A DNA stretch of 64,000 nucleotides from an uncultured Saprospiraceae bacterium. Lineage in GTDB: Bacteria; Bacteroidota; Bacteroidia; Chitinophagales; Saprospiraceae. Every line of letters starts with the position of its first letter. The first letter of the stretch is position 1. A program made the position numbers and the translations under genes. The DNA is taken from the NCBI GenBank assembly GCA_938007965.1, contig CALLMH010000052.1:46105-110104 (forward strand). Reading direction: 5' to 3'. Under the pieces are notes generated by a model. The model searched no databases and was not told where the DNA came from. It was given only the letters and a program-made list of their open reading frames with translations. Below are positions 44,222 through 53,109 of the stretch, one piece after another.

Positions 44222-45109
44222 TTAACCTATGGCGATCAAGACTATAGCGGATATAGCCATCCCCAATCCGATAATCTTAGGCTTATTAAACTTCTCTCCG
44301 AAAAATATAAAACCTAAAATAGCGGTTGTTACCAATATTCCTACATTATTAATTGGGAATACTACAGATCCTTCCATTCCATTGGAGAGTACTTTGAGTA
44401 CCAGCCAGATAGAGAAGAAATTTGGAATACCTAAAGCTATTCCTGCAATCAATTCCTTTTTTCGAAATGTTGTTTTGTTTTTTAGATAATCAATGAGGAC
44501 AAAAAGTAATCCAAAACAACCCGCTACGAAAAATAAGGTTGCTACAAAATCTATGTCTAAGCTACTGACAAGTCCAATCTCGCTTACGTACCATAATCCG
44601 AAATCGATAATGCAACTACCGATAAATGTTCCAGCCGGAAATAGATAAATGAGAGGATTTAGTTTTTGAGATGGTGCGCTTTCTTTAGCATTTTTAGATG
44701 TACCACTGAGACTGATTACAAATATTGATGCAATAGCAAGTATTATCCCAACTATCTTCATAGTGCCGGACGAATCTCCAAAGTATAATATAGCCGCCAA
44801 CGTTGGAGCTATCAATGACATCTTCTGAAATATGGAGCCGATCACAACTCCAAACCGTTGTACAGTCTGTGCAAAAAGATTGAAGACAATAATGAAACTC
44901 AACCCAATCAGTAATGCAGCTGTCAGCCACGGCTTATCCATTGTCTGTATACTGATGGCAGATTTTCCCAATACCACCGAAGCGGTTAGGACACATACAA
45001 AATAATTAATCACAATGGCTTGTAATACACGAATCTCATATCTTGCAAATAGCTTGAATATGACACTAATGTATGAATTGAATAAAATACAAATTAGTAG
45101 TAGGAGCAT
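44222..45109 (-). CDS. EamA/DMT superfamily transporter
   Basis: 295 aa with about ten hydrophobic helices, e.g. LLLLICILFNSYISVIF, AIVINYFVCVLTASVV, LTAALLIGLSFIIVFNLFAQ, IGSIFQKMSLIAPTLAAILYF, IVGIILAIASIFVISLSG, FVATLFFVAGCFGLLFVLI, IAGIALGIPNFFSIWLVL, VGILVTTAILGFIFFGE and IIGLGMAISAIVLIAIG. The two-fold repeat, with LSLIAP/INNVGILVT segments, is that of EamA-type drug/metabolite transporters of the inner membrane, which export amino acids or small metabolites. Substrate unknown. The coding sequence ends 36 bp before the S28-like peptidase gene on the same strand and starts just beyond the terminator of the hydrolase-like gene. Confidence 0.82.
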   Translation of the reverse strand: MLLLLICILFNSYISVIFKLFARYEIRVLQAIVINYFVCVLTASVVLGKSAISIQTMDKPWLTAALLIGLSFIIVFNLFAQTVQRFGVVIGSIFQKMSLIAPTLAAILYFGDSSGTMKIVGIILAIASIFVISLSGTSKNAKESAPSQKLNPLIYLFPAGTFIGSCIIDFGLWYVSEIGLVSSLDIDFVATLFFVAGCFGLLFVLIDYLKNKTTFRKKELIAGIALGIPNFFSIWLVLKVLSNGMEGSVVFPINNVGILVTTAILGFIFFGEKFNKPKIIGLGMAISAIVLIAIG

Positions 45110-45127
45110 TTATGTCTTTGAGGGATA

Positions 45128-45158
45128 TTAAAAAAGCCGCCCTTGGGTAAAGGCGGCT
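45128..45158 (-). terminator. Rho-independent terminator after the hydrolase-like gene
   Basis: Minus-strand stem agccgcc/ggcggct (extendable with one mismatch) followed by TTTTT, 22 bp beyond the stop codon at 45180. It separates the TonB-receptor operon from the DMT transporter gene. Confidence 0.85.
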
Positions 45159-45179
45159 AATGTTTTCAAGTGGTTTGAT

Positions 45180-46739
45180 TTATTCAAACGTTACCTTTTT
45201 GGTAGCGATGCCTTCATCAAAGTAGGCTTTTACAAAATAAATACCAGTTGGTAGATTGTTTCGTTGAACGATTACACGCTCAGCATTTACGTTAGTAATT
45301 TGATTGTATAATCTTCCATCGATCCCAAAGATAGCAATAGAATTTATATTTTTACCTTTTGCTTCTACTTTTATATCTGTAGACGCAGGATTAGGCGATA
45401 GTGTCATTACAGAAGGGTCAAGTATATCCGTAACATTGATAGAACTGTCTAAGTATACTTCGAATCCAGGTAATTCCATAGTCACCATTGCTCTAGGAGC
45501 ATAATACCCAATGATAGAGTCCATGTATGTTGTTCCTTTTTCGAATGATGCATCAGGATTATTTGCTCTACTCAATAAGTCCCAGTTACATTCAGTAAGA
45601 GGAATCATCATGTCAGCACATTGTTGTGGTTGTGACATTGACCAGAATGCTGCATCCCACCAGTCCCAAGGACTACTTTCTTCTGCGGCTGGAGTATTTG
45701 GGTCACCATCTAGATCCCAGTTTGGTCTTACGAGAGGGTACAAACCTTCATTTCCTTCATTGTTTTGAAGTGCAGATTCTGTTTGTGGATCATTGTAGAT
45801 TGTTCCTATGGTGAAATCACCATTGATCCCCAATTCAGTTGCTCTTTCTTGAAGATCAAAAGAACCAGATACTTCTACTACTAAGTCACCCGTCGTAGGT
45901 ACGATAAGGAAATCTGTGTTGTATGGTGCAAATGGATCAGTCGGTACATGTACAGATACAATAGGAGTATCATCAGCATCTAACCAAGATAGATCTCCTA
46001 GTGCTCCACCCATATTTACCGTAAGGCTGATATCATTAGAAAAACCTACGTGATTAGGTATATTGATAACCGCCATGTTCTCACCAAATGGATCTCCATG
46101 TACTGACTCGATTACCATAGGTACTTGATCTGCGTTGATAAACTTAGGTAGTACTACATCACTATATGTATCAATAGTCCCAGCACCAAGAGTTATGTAT
46201 CCTCCAGTTCCTACTCCCCAGTTGACGATATCTGTACCGTTGATTCCATAAGGATTTCCTTCTTCAACTGACTTTCTGAAAAATCTAGTCGCTGCATGCG
46301 AATCTTGAACGCCTCTATAAGCAGCATTGATCAATGTTTCAGTTCTTACATCTTGGTCAGGTGAGATTGGATTCCATCCTAGTCTGTATCCGATAGATGC
46401 TACGACATAACCTCTTCTAACGAGTCTTTCGATCATATCTACTAAGTAAGGATCATTTTTGTTACCATTAATTTGACCATTTACCAATTGTGGTAGAAAG
46501 TTACCTGTATGAAATACCTTAATCAGTGGTCTTTCTGTCTCCGTATCTCCTGCGGGAGTGTACAAGTCAAGTTTTAAATCTACTGGTACTGGCATTCCTG
46601 TTAATACTTCTACATTAGTAGCATATACAATATCCGTCTGTACATCTACATCTGTAAATACCTCATCTACATATCTTGTTTGAGCATTAAGCCCTAAGAA
46701 GATAAATGAGAATAATGTTAGTGTAAAAATTCTTTTCAT
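45180..46739 (-). CDS. T9SS-sorted alpha/beta-hydrolase-like protein
   Basis: 519 aa. Signal peptide MKRIFTLTLFSFIFLGLNAQ. The N-terminal ~200 residues resemble secreted esterase/lipase-like proteins: LKLDLYTPAGDTETERPLIKVFHTGNF, LVRRGYVVASIGYRLGWNP, AAYRGVQDSHAATRFFRKSVEEG. At the usual nucleophile elbow it reads WGVGTGGYITLGAG, so the GxSxG Ser is replaced by Gly; activity is doubtful. The middle is unrecognised. The C-terminus is a T9SS type A sorting domain (MTLSPNPASTDIKVE...LPTGIYFVKAYFDEGIATKKVTFE). It begins 41 bp after the TonB-receptor gene on the same strand, so the two likely form an operon in which this protein handles or binds the receptor's substrate at the cell surface. Substrate unknown. 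Confidence 0.75.
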   Translation of the reverse strand: MKRIFTLTLFSFIFLGLNAQTRYVDEVFTDVDVQTDIVYATNVEVLTGMPVPVDLKLDLYTPAGDTETERPLIKVFHTGNFLPQLVNGQINGNKNDPYLVDMIERLVRRGYVVASIGYRLGWNPISPDQDVRTETLINAAYRGVQDSHAATRFFRKSVEEGNPYGINGTDIVNWGVGTGGYITLGAGTIDTYSDVVLPKFINADQVPMVIESVHGDPFGENMAVINIPNHVGFSNDISLTVNMGGALGDLSWLDADDTPIVSVHVPTDPFAPYNTDFLIVPTTGDLVVEVSGSFDLQERATELGINGDFTIGTIYNDPQTESALQNNEGNEGLYPLVRPNWDLDGDPNTPAAEESSPWDWWDAAFWSMSQPQQCADMMIPLTECNWDLLSRANNPDASFEKGTTYMDSIIGYYAPRAMVTMELPGFEVYLDSSINVTDILDPSVMTLSPNPASTDIKVEAKGKNINSIAIFGIDGRLYNQITNVNAERVIVQRNNLPTGIYFVKAYFDEGIATKKVTFE

Positions 46740-46780
46740 AATTTGAATTTGTTAATGTTTTTAAAATTTAGTAATTATTG

Positions 46781-49654
46781 TTAATTAGATTTAAAGTCGT
46801 AAGTCAATTTGATATATCCCATTCTTCCTATTCTCGGCCCTCCATAAGCTTGGAATACTAAGTTATTGAGAATATTAGATGCTCCGACTTTTATAGTTAA
46901 GTTTTGTTTGTCAAGGTTATAGTTTACTTGTGCATCCACTAATCCATATGAAGGTATGAAACCAGTAAATTGTGGAGACCCTTCGAATAAGAAGCCCTGA
47001 ATCCATTTGTAGTTGACATTATAGCCGAATGTATTTGATGTATTTTCTATTAATTTCAATCTTCTACCGGAAAATCCTATATTATATTTATGTTTCGGAG
47101 TATTAAATGCAGGAATAATTGGGTCGTCATCATTAGTCACCACTAGATCATTGTACGAATAATTCCCAGCTATTTTGAACTCATTCCAATAATAATTAAG
47201 CCCAACAGATAGTCCTTGAGTTCTTACTGTACTGGTACTATTGGCTGAATATCTGTAGATGTCTACATTCGTCGGCACATTCCCACTGCCAGGTGTATTG
47301 TCAAAGAAGACTTCTGCTCCCAAATTAAATCCTATAAAATTCGTGTACGAACTGAAATAATATCCAGCATCAAGATATACTTTGTCGAATAGGGTAGTCC
47401 TATATCCCACTTCGAGCGTCTGTACTTCTTCCGGTTGAATCCCAGGAATATCAAAAGAATCTAGTAGGCTTCTATCCAAATTAGGGTCTCTTCTGAAATC
47501 ATCAAATGACTCAAGTGTGACCACGTCATTGATATCATCGATGTGACCTCTTAGTGTAGCCCTACCTACATTGAAGTCTAGATATTGATCTGTCAAAGTA
47601 GGATTCCTAATCGCTGAAGAGAATGAAAATCGTAGAAAGTTCTTTTCTGAGGGCGTCCAAACTACACTAGCCGCAGGAGAAAATAATGTTCTGAAATTTT
47701 GATTTTTATCAACTCTCAATGTACCACTGAGTTTGACCTTATTAGACGCGAGTGATTTCTGAAATCCACCATATAGACCTACTTCGCTCACTGAAATATC
47801 AACAGCTTCCGTACTATCTATAAATACAGTACCTTCTGATTCAGGTGCATATAATCTATAACTAGCGCCTACTTTTATATAGTCTACAAATGTAGGTTCG
47901 AATTTATATTCCCCATTTACATGATAAAGTTTTGAAGCATCTATTAGTCTCGTTCCTCCTCCTGGGCTGCCACTCGGGGCGGATGTTATTCTGTCAAATT
48001 CCGCTTGGAACTCTGGAGTGCCTGGTGTGTAGAACCCTTGGAATTCTTCTGACTGTTGGTTTGCTGCAGCCAATGCTTCGGCATGATACCCAGAAAGTAG
48101 ACTAATATTATCAGGATCTTGAAGCCAATCTAAAGCAGCTTCGCTATCAAATTCACCAAAAGTACCATCTTCGTTAATTATAAGATTACCTTCTTCATCG
48201 CGTAGCATAAATTCAGGATATCCATTTCCTATCATCCCTTCTTGTCTATTTTCATCAATCCAATTATTGATATATCTAGTCCGCCATTCTAAATCAGGAA
48301 TAGCCGATTGTTGAAGTTGTAAGGCTGTAAAATACGGATCATATGTATCACCTGCATTACTAGCGGTCATATACCCTCTTAAGAAGTATTTATCTCTCTT
48401 CGAAAACTCTATCCTATTCTGATAGAATTGTATGTTCTTCAAACTAAATCTATTGTCACCTTGATATACGGTAGTACCATTACTATAAGAACTAGCTAGC
48501 GTTAGAGTTGGTGAATCTATGTTTTTCGAAGGATCTAATCGGAAATTAAGTTGAACATTAGATTTTAGATTTCTTGTGTCATAGTCTACTAGGTCTACCT
48601 CATTGTAACCATTTCTGTGAAACTGCCCCAATCCAGCTAGATTACTAAATAAGCTGACCGTCGTCTGATCAAACAGTGAGTTGTATTCATCTCCGTAAGT
48701 GTTTACCGCATCAAACCTGCCAGGATTTTGATCTCTTGAATATCCCACGATTCCTATGCCATCATTGTCTTCTGAGAATACTGGGTCATAGTTGTCCGCT
48801 TCCCAATCATTCGCTGTGAGGTAAGATAGATTTAATTTATAGGCAAACCATTCATTTCCATCTTTGTTTTCAAATGCTTGCGCCCATCTCATAGCGGTTT
48901 CTAGTAGATCTCTTTCTGCCACTTTTACAGATGCCGCTAGACCTTGATGTAAAAATGGATCTTTTGTCTCCATGCTGATTACCCCGTTAAATGCATTCGG
49001 TCCATAAAATGCAGAACTGGCTCCTTGGATGAGATCTACTTTCAAAATATCAAGCTCTGAAGATCCCAAGAAATTACCCAATGAGAAATTCAAACCAGGG
49101 GCTTGATTATCGACACCATCTATTATCTGCAGTGATCTCACTGGATTTGTACTGTTGAAACCTCTCGTATTGATCACTTGAAAACCAAGACTTGCAGTAG
49201 TCAAATCGACTCCTTTTAATTGACCAAGTCCCTCATAAAAATTTGAAGATGATGTTTCCTTTACAGCGGTTATATCCAAAGACTCGATAGTCAATGGAGA
49301 TTTTTTCGATTCTTCAGAAATTCTGCTCGCTTTGACTTCTACGACGTCTACTGTGACACTATTCTCTTCTAGCGTTATAGTTATATTTCCTGAGCCTTCG
49401 ACGAGTATTTCTTTCTCGATGTAGCCAAGGTAAGAAGCGACTAGTGTAATCGGGTACTCTGCAGCTGTCTTAATTTCAAAAAAACCATCATAGTCTGTAA
49501 TGTTTCCCTCAGATGAACCTTTCACCAATACACTTGCTCCTATTAATGGATCTCCATTAGTAGCATCGGAGATTTTGCCTTTTAGGATAGTTTGTCCATG
49601 GATGCTTATGGATATAAAAACTATGATAAAAGTAAGTATGTTTCTTATAGTCAT
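46781..49654 (-). CDS. TonB-dependent receptor with carboxypeptidase-regulatory-like domain
   Basis: 957 aa. Signal peptide MTIRNILTFIIVFISISIHGQ, then an N-terminal CarboxypepD_reg-like beta-sandwich (TILKGKISDATNGDPLIGASVLVKGSSEGNITDYDGFFEIK, ~21-105), the plug domain (TAVKETSSSNFYEGLGQLKGVDL...VINTRGFNSTNPVRSLQIIDGVDNQAPG, ...LIQGASSAFYGPNAFNGVISMETKDP, ~120-235), and a ~700-residue beta-barrel ending YIKLTYDFKSN, an aromatic-rich last strand. It imports a large ligand through the outer membrane using TonB energy. No SusD partner follows; instead a T9SS-sorted hydrolase-like protein does. The substrate cannot be assigned. The 302-bp divergent gap to the photolyase gene holds a 17-bp palindrome. 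Confidence 0.9.
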   Translation of the reverse strand: MTIRNILTFIIVFISISIHGQTILKGKISDATNGDPLIGASVLVKGSSEGNITDYDGFFEIKTAAEYPITLVASYLGYIEKEILVEGSGNITITLEENSVTVDVVEVKASRISEESKKSPLTIESLDITAVKETSSSNFYEGLGQLKGVDLTTASLGFQVINTRGFNSTNPVRSLQIIDGVDNQAPGLNFSLGNFLGSSELDILKVDLIQGASSAFYGPNAFNGVISMETKDPFLHQGLAASVKVAERDLLETAMRWAQAFENKDGNEWFAYKLNLSYLTANDWEADNYDPVFSEDNDGIGIVGYSRDQNPGRFDAVNTYGDEYNSLFDQTTVSLFSNLAGLGQFHRNGYNEVDLVDYDTRNLKSNVQLNFRLDPSKNIDSPTLTLASSYSNGTTVYQGDNRFSLKNIQFYQNRIEFSKRDKYFLRGYMTASNAGDTYDPYFTALQLQQSAIPDLEWRTRYINNWIDENRQEGMIGNGYPEFMLRDEEGNLIINEDGTFGEFDSEAALDWLQDPDNISLLSGYHAEALAAANQQSEEFQGFYTPGTPEFQAEFDRITSAPSGSPGGGTRLIDASKLYHVNGEYKFEPTFVDYIKVGASYRLYAPESEGTVFIDSTEAVDISVSEVGLYGGFQKSLASNKVKLSGTLRVDKNQNFRTLFSPAASVVWTPSEKNFLRFSFSSAIRNPTLTDQYLDFNVGRATLRGHIDDINDVVTLESFDDFRRDPNLDRSLLDSFDIPGIQPEEVQTLEVGYRTTLFDKVYLDAGYYFSSYTNFIGFNLGAEVFFDNTPGSGNVPTNVDIYRYSANSTSTVRTQGLSVGLNYYWNEFKIAGNYSYNDLVVTNDDDPIIPAFNTPKHKYNIGFSGRRLKLIENTSNTFGYNVNYKWIQGFLFEGSPQFTGFIPSYGLVDAQVNYNLDKQNLTIKVGASNILNNLVFQAYGGPRIGRMGYIKLTYDFKSN

Positions 49655-49956
49655 GTATGTATTTTTAGAGTTTGGAGCCTCAGGGTTATTTACATAAATG
49701 CTTTAATAATAGTCATAAATATAATTTAATTATTATATATATAAGTAATTATTTATTGCATTTGTGAAAATCTGAAAACACAAATCAATCTCAAATAAGC
49801 GAAATTTTATTTTATTAATCTAACTTATTGAACAAAAAAACATATTGAATTTAACTCTGAGTTAAAATTTTATTGTTACAAACTGAGAAGTAGATAGTTG
49901 CAACATATTGAGTTTTATCCTGTTAATAATAAGTTTAGATAGTAAAAAGTAAAAAT
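49655..49956. promoter_or_regulatory. Divergent promoter region with a 17-bp palindrome
   Basis: 302 AT-rich bases between the TonB receptor (minus) and photolyase (plus). It contains the perfect palindrome tttaactctgagttaaa (49850-49866), a possible operator. No ORF. Promoter boxes on either side are not convincing. Confidence 0.45.
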
Positions 49957-51291
49957 ATGCCATTGTACAATATCTTCTGGTTTAGGAGAGACTTAAGATT
50001 AGCGGATAACGCAGGATTATATCATGCACTGAAAAGTGAACTGCCAGTAAAACCAATTTTCATTTTTGATACTGAAATATTAAATAAATTAGACGATAAG
50101 CAAGATGCTAGGGTGACATTTATCCATGGAGTGATCTCAGAGTTGAAAGATGAACTAGAAAAACAGGGTTCCTCGCTTGATGTATACTACGGTAATCCTA
50201 CGGAAATATTGAAAGACTTAAGTGAAAATAGTGAAGTCAATGATGTATACACCAATCGTGATTATGAACGGTATGCAATCGCAAGAGACGAGAGCGTAAA
50301 GAAAGTATTGGCTAGTCAAAACAAAAATCTGCATACTTACAAAGATCATATCATCTTTGAAAAGGACGAAATATTGAAATCTGATGGCACGCCATATGTT
50401 GTTTTTACACCCTACAAGAGAAAATGGTTAGAGAAACTGACTACCAAGGTTGATGAATCAAAACAATCATTGTCGTATTTTTTTAAGCCGTATCCTACGG
50501 AGAAGTATTTTGATAATCTCTATGCTTTCGATGGTCGTGTATTACCATCATTGGAAGATATGGGTTTCGAGAAATCGTCAATACCTATTCCGTCAAAGAC
50601 AACTTCTCAGGGAGTAATCAGAAAATATGATGAACAAAGAAATTTTCCGGCAGTGGAGGGTACAACTAGACTAGGTGTCCACTTCAGGTTCGGGACGATC
50701 AGCATCAGGGACAAAGCGAAAAAGGCACAAACGCTTAACGATACATTTTTGAGTGAGTTGGTGTGGAGAGACTTTTATAGTATGATTTTGCAGCACTTTC
50801 CAAAAGTCGAAGATCAATCATTTAGAGAAAAATATGAGGCTATCGAGTGGAGAAACAATGAGAAAGAATTCGAAGCGTGGTGTAAAGGTCAGACGGGATA
50901 CCCTATTGTGGATGCAGGTATGAGAGAATTGAATAATACGGGCCATATGCATAATCGTGTGAGAATGATAGTTGCTAGTTTTTTGACCAAACATTTATTG
51001 ATTGACTGGAGATGGGGAGAGCGCTATTTTGCTGAAAAACTCCTAGATTATGATCTTGCTTCTAATAGTGGAGGATGGCAATGGGCAGCAGGATGTGGTA
51101 CAGATGCTGCGCCGTATTTTAGAATATTTAATCCATATACTCAGGCAGACAAATTTGATAAAAAGAGAAAATACATCAAAAAGTGGGTGCCAGAAGAAGA
51201 CAGTGATAGCTATGTAGATCCGATTGTAGATCATAAAGAAGCCAGAGAAAGGTGCCTTAAAACCTACAAGAGTGCTCTGAATGGTGAGTAA
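49957..51291 (+). CDS. Deoxyribodipyrimidine photolyase/cryptochrome
   Basis: 444 aa. Cytoplasmic flavoprotein that splits cyclobutane pyrimidine dimers with light (or, less likely, acts as a cryptochrome). The N-terminal antenna domain starts NIFWFRRDLRLADNAGLYHAL. The FAD-binding C-terminal domain shows RLGVHFRFGTIS, LNDTFLSELVWRDFY, and YPIVDAGMRELNNTGHMHNRVRMIVASFLTKHLLIDWRWGERYFAEKLLDYDLASNSGGWQWAAGCGTDAAPYFRIFNP, which matches class I photolyases, including the Trp/Asn residues around the flavin. Length is typical. It is transcribed alone and ends in a hairpin shared with the convergent LOG-like gene. Confidence 0.92.
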   Translation: MPLYNIFWFRRDLRLADNAGLYHALKSELPVKPIFIFDTEILNKLDDKQDARVTFIHGVISELKDELEKQGSSLDVYYGNPTEILKDLSENSEVNDVYTNRDYERYAIARDESVKKVLASQNKNLHTYKDHIIFEKDEILKSDGTPYVVFTPYKRKWLEKLTTKVDESKQSLSYFFKPYPTEKYFDNLYAFDGRVLPSLEDMGFEKSSIPIPSKTTSQGVIRKYDEQRNFPAVEGTTRLGVHFRFGTISIRDKAKKAQTLNDTFLSELVWRDFYSMILQHFPKVEDQSFREKYEAIEWRNNEKEFEAWCKGQTGYPIVDAGMRELNNTGHMHNRVRMIVASFLTKHLLIDWRWGERYFAEKLLDYDLASNSGGWQWAAGCGTDAAPYFRIFNPYTQADKFDKKRKYIKKWVPEEDSDSYVDPIVDHKEARERCLKTYKSALNGE

Positions 51292-51306
51292 CCCTAAAGA
51301 AATTGA

Positions 51307-51335
51307 AAATGACATCGCACTCTGCGATGTCATTT
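51307..51335. terminator. Shared terminator hairpin between convergent genes
   Basis: Perfect 13-bp stem aaatgacatcgca/tgcgatgtcattt with a 3-nt loop. Downstream on the plus strand is gtattttat; upstream is A-rich, so it can serve both the photolyase gene and the LOG-like gene, whose stop lies 6 bp beyond. Confidence 0.8.
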
Positions 51336-51340
51336 GTATT

Positions 51341-52462
51341 TTATACTCTTCTCGGTGGATTTTCTAGAAATGCATTTAGCGCTTCTTCGGGTTCGTCTAC
51401 CAATCTCAGCATCTCGCCATATTCTTTTCCTTTGGCCAGTTGCTGGATAGTAGAGAAGAGATTTGTGTCTTCCGCATATCTTTTCTTTCCCAAGAATATC
51501 ATAGGACTTATGTAGTCAAAAGTCGTGTAGTGATTTTGCGCAGCATCCATAAATATCTCCTGAGTAGTCCCTGCACTACCGGGAGCGAAAAGTATACCGT
51601 GTATGGCTATGGCTAATAGGGTGTCTTCTCGGATGCTATTAGAGAAGTATTTAGCGATATGACTAGCGAATACATTACTCGGTTCGTGCCCATAGAACCA
51701 TGTCGGAATAGCCAATGACTCTTTCCCATCAGGATATTTGTTTAATACCGAAACCGCTTTTTCGTGAAATCCTTCGGATGTGAAATAAGGAGATACAGAC
51801 ATGATTGATATAGCATCTATAAGTTCTGCTTCTGAATAATTACCCATATAGGCTCCGAGGTTCGCAGCTTCCATAGTGCCAGGCCCTCCACCTGACATCA
51901 CTAGGTAGTCTTTTTGGCTGAGTAGTTGCGCTGTCTTAGCCACTTTGGTATATGAATCATCGGTACGCAATGTCCCGTGACCGCCCATTATACCTATTGC
52001 TTTTATTTTATAGTTTCCATCTTTGTCAGGATTAAGGTAATCTCTCAGTGCATCATCTATGCTGTGATCATGCATACTTTGATACAGCGATTCCATCATA
52101 GATGGAGCATATTTGGTGTCAGAGAAGTGTTCATATATCTCTAAGTCAGTTGATTTTCCTGAGTCAGTTTCTTCATATAGTTCTTGCCATGTGTAGAGGT
52201 GGGATCTATACGGTTTGAATGATAATCCTGAGGGTTCTGGAAATATAAGTCCACCATTTTGGATGATTTGAACCTGATCCTTTTCAGAAAACTTACATCC
52301 CAGAAATACTGCATTCACAATGTCAACAGTTTTCCAATTGATGTCAATAGATGAGAAATCTATATTTTGGATTGTAGCATTATTCAGAAGATATCCGCTA
52401 TTAAGAAATTCTTGATGCGTATGAATCTCTTTGATAGTGAATTTCGGATTGATTTTCTTCAT
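51341..52462 (-). CDS. LOG-like Rossmann-fold nucleotide-binding protein
   Basis: 373 aa. The C-terminal ~240 residues form a LOG/TIGR00730-like Rossmann domain: KAIGIMGGHGTLRTDDSYTKVAKTAQLLSQKDYLVMSGGGPGTMEAANLGAY, and LFAPGSAGTTQEIFMDAAQNHY in place of the classic PGGxGTxxE, so the key Thr/Glu are kept. Such proteins hydrolyse nucleoside monophosphates (cytokinin-like phosphoribohydrolases) or act as AMP nucleosidase relatives; older databases call them lysine decarboxylases wrongly. The N-terminal ~130 residues (NPKFTIKEIHTHQEFLNSGYLLNNATIQNIDFSSI) are an extra domain not seen in small LOG proteins. It is convergent with the photolyase. Activity is inferred from family only. Confidence 0.78.
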   Translation of the reverse strand: MKKINPKFTIKEIHTHQEFLNSGYLLNNATIQNIDFSSIDINWKTVDIVNAVFLGCKFSEKDQVQIIQNGGLIFPEPSGLSFKPYRSHLYTWQELYEETDSGKSTDLEIYEHFSDTKYAPSMMESLYQSMHDHSIDDALRDYLNPDKDGNYKIKAIGIMGGHGTLRTDDSYTKVAKTAQLLSQKDYLVMSGGGPGTMEAANLGAYMGNYSEAELIDAISIMSVSPYFTSEGFHEKAVSVLNKYPDGKESLAIPTWFYGHEPSNVFASHIAKYFSNSIREDTLLAIAIHGILFAPGSAGTTQEIFMDAAQNHYTTFDYISPMIFLGKKRYAEDTNLFSTIQQLAKGKEYGEMLRLVDEPEEALNAFLENPPRRV

Positions 52463-52798
52463 TTCGGATCTATAATTAATTGCATTTTTGAATAAAAAAT
52501 AAATGTAACAATCAGTAAAGCTAAGTTATTGGTCTACTGATTATTGAGCGCTTTTTCGCGGATGCAAATATATATTAATCTATGAATTTTGTGCGTTGTT
52601 TTTGGCACAGTTGGCAAAAAAATGAAAACTACACGGTGTTCTGCAAATATTGCTTGATAAAATCCATTGACTTACTTCATGATTAAGGTGTTCATTTTAT
52701 CAATGCATACTGTAAGAAACTCAATCGATTCTAAGCGATTAATTTTAGAAAGAAAGATCTCTTGGTGTGAAATCTTTATCTGTTTCTCGTCGCGTATT

Positions 52799-52906
52799 TT
52801 ATTTTGAGAAGCGATTTGATACAGCTAACCATAAAGCTTTTGTGATTGATATTGGCATAATTAAGAATAGTATGACCGCAATAGCGTAATAGATCTTGTT
52901 TGACAT
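52799..52906 (-). CDS. Possible small hydrophobic peptide (35 aa)
   Basis: Below the ORF-track cutoff. ATG at 52906, TAA at 52799. The product is MSNKIYYAIAVILFLIMPI followed by SITKALWLAVSNRFSK: one hydrophobic helix with a basic, amphipathic C-terminus. No convincing promoter or ribosome-binding site is visible, so it may be chance; the membrane-like composition is the only support. Not recognised. Confidence 0.3.
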   Translation of the reverse strand: MSNKIYYAIAVILFLIMPISITKALWLAVSNRFSK

Positions 52907-53027
52907 AATAAAGTGGTTTTTGTAATAATTCAATACGTCAAAGGTCATCTTATTGTATTATGAAGGTGTGTTCGTATGGCTAATTGATTGTTAAGTATTA
53001 TATGTAATCAGTAATGTTTTCATAACA

Positions 53028-53057
53028 TTGTTATTAAATACAATAAAACTATCTTTG
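53028..53057 (+). promoter_or_regulatory. argS-glnS promoter
   Basis: TTG at 53028-53030, exactly 19 bp, then TATCTTTG at 53050-53057: the full Bacteroidota -33/-7 consensus. The leader to the argS ATG is about 45 nt. Confidence 0.8.
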
Positions 53058-53109
53058 CATTCCGAAAATTAGATCACATTTCGCTAAAGATATTTAGAAA
53101 AGATATTAG

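Larger units (their letters stand above)
52463..53109. other. Long intergenic region with small ORF and argS promoter
   Basis: 647 bp between the minus-strand LOG-like gene and argS. It holds a 35-codon minus-strand ORF (52799-52906) and the argS promoter (53028-53057). The rest (52463-52798) is AT-rich with no recognised feature. Confidence 0.5.
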
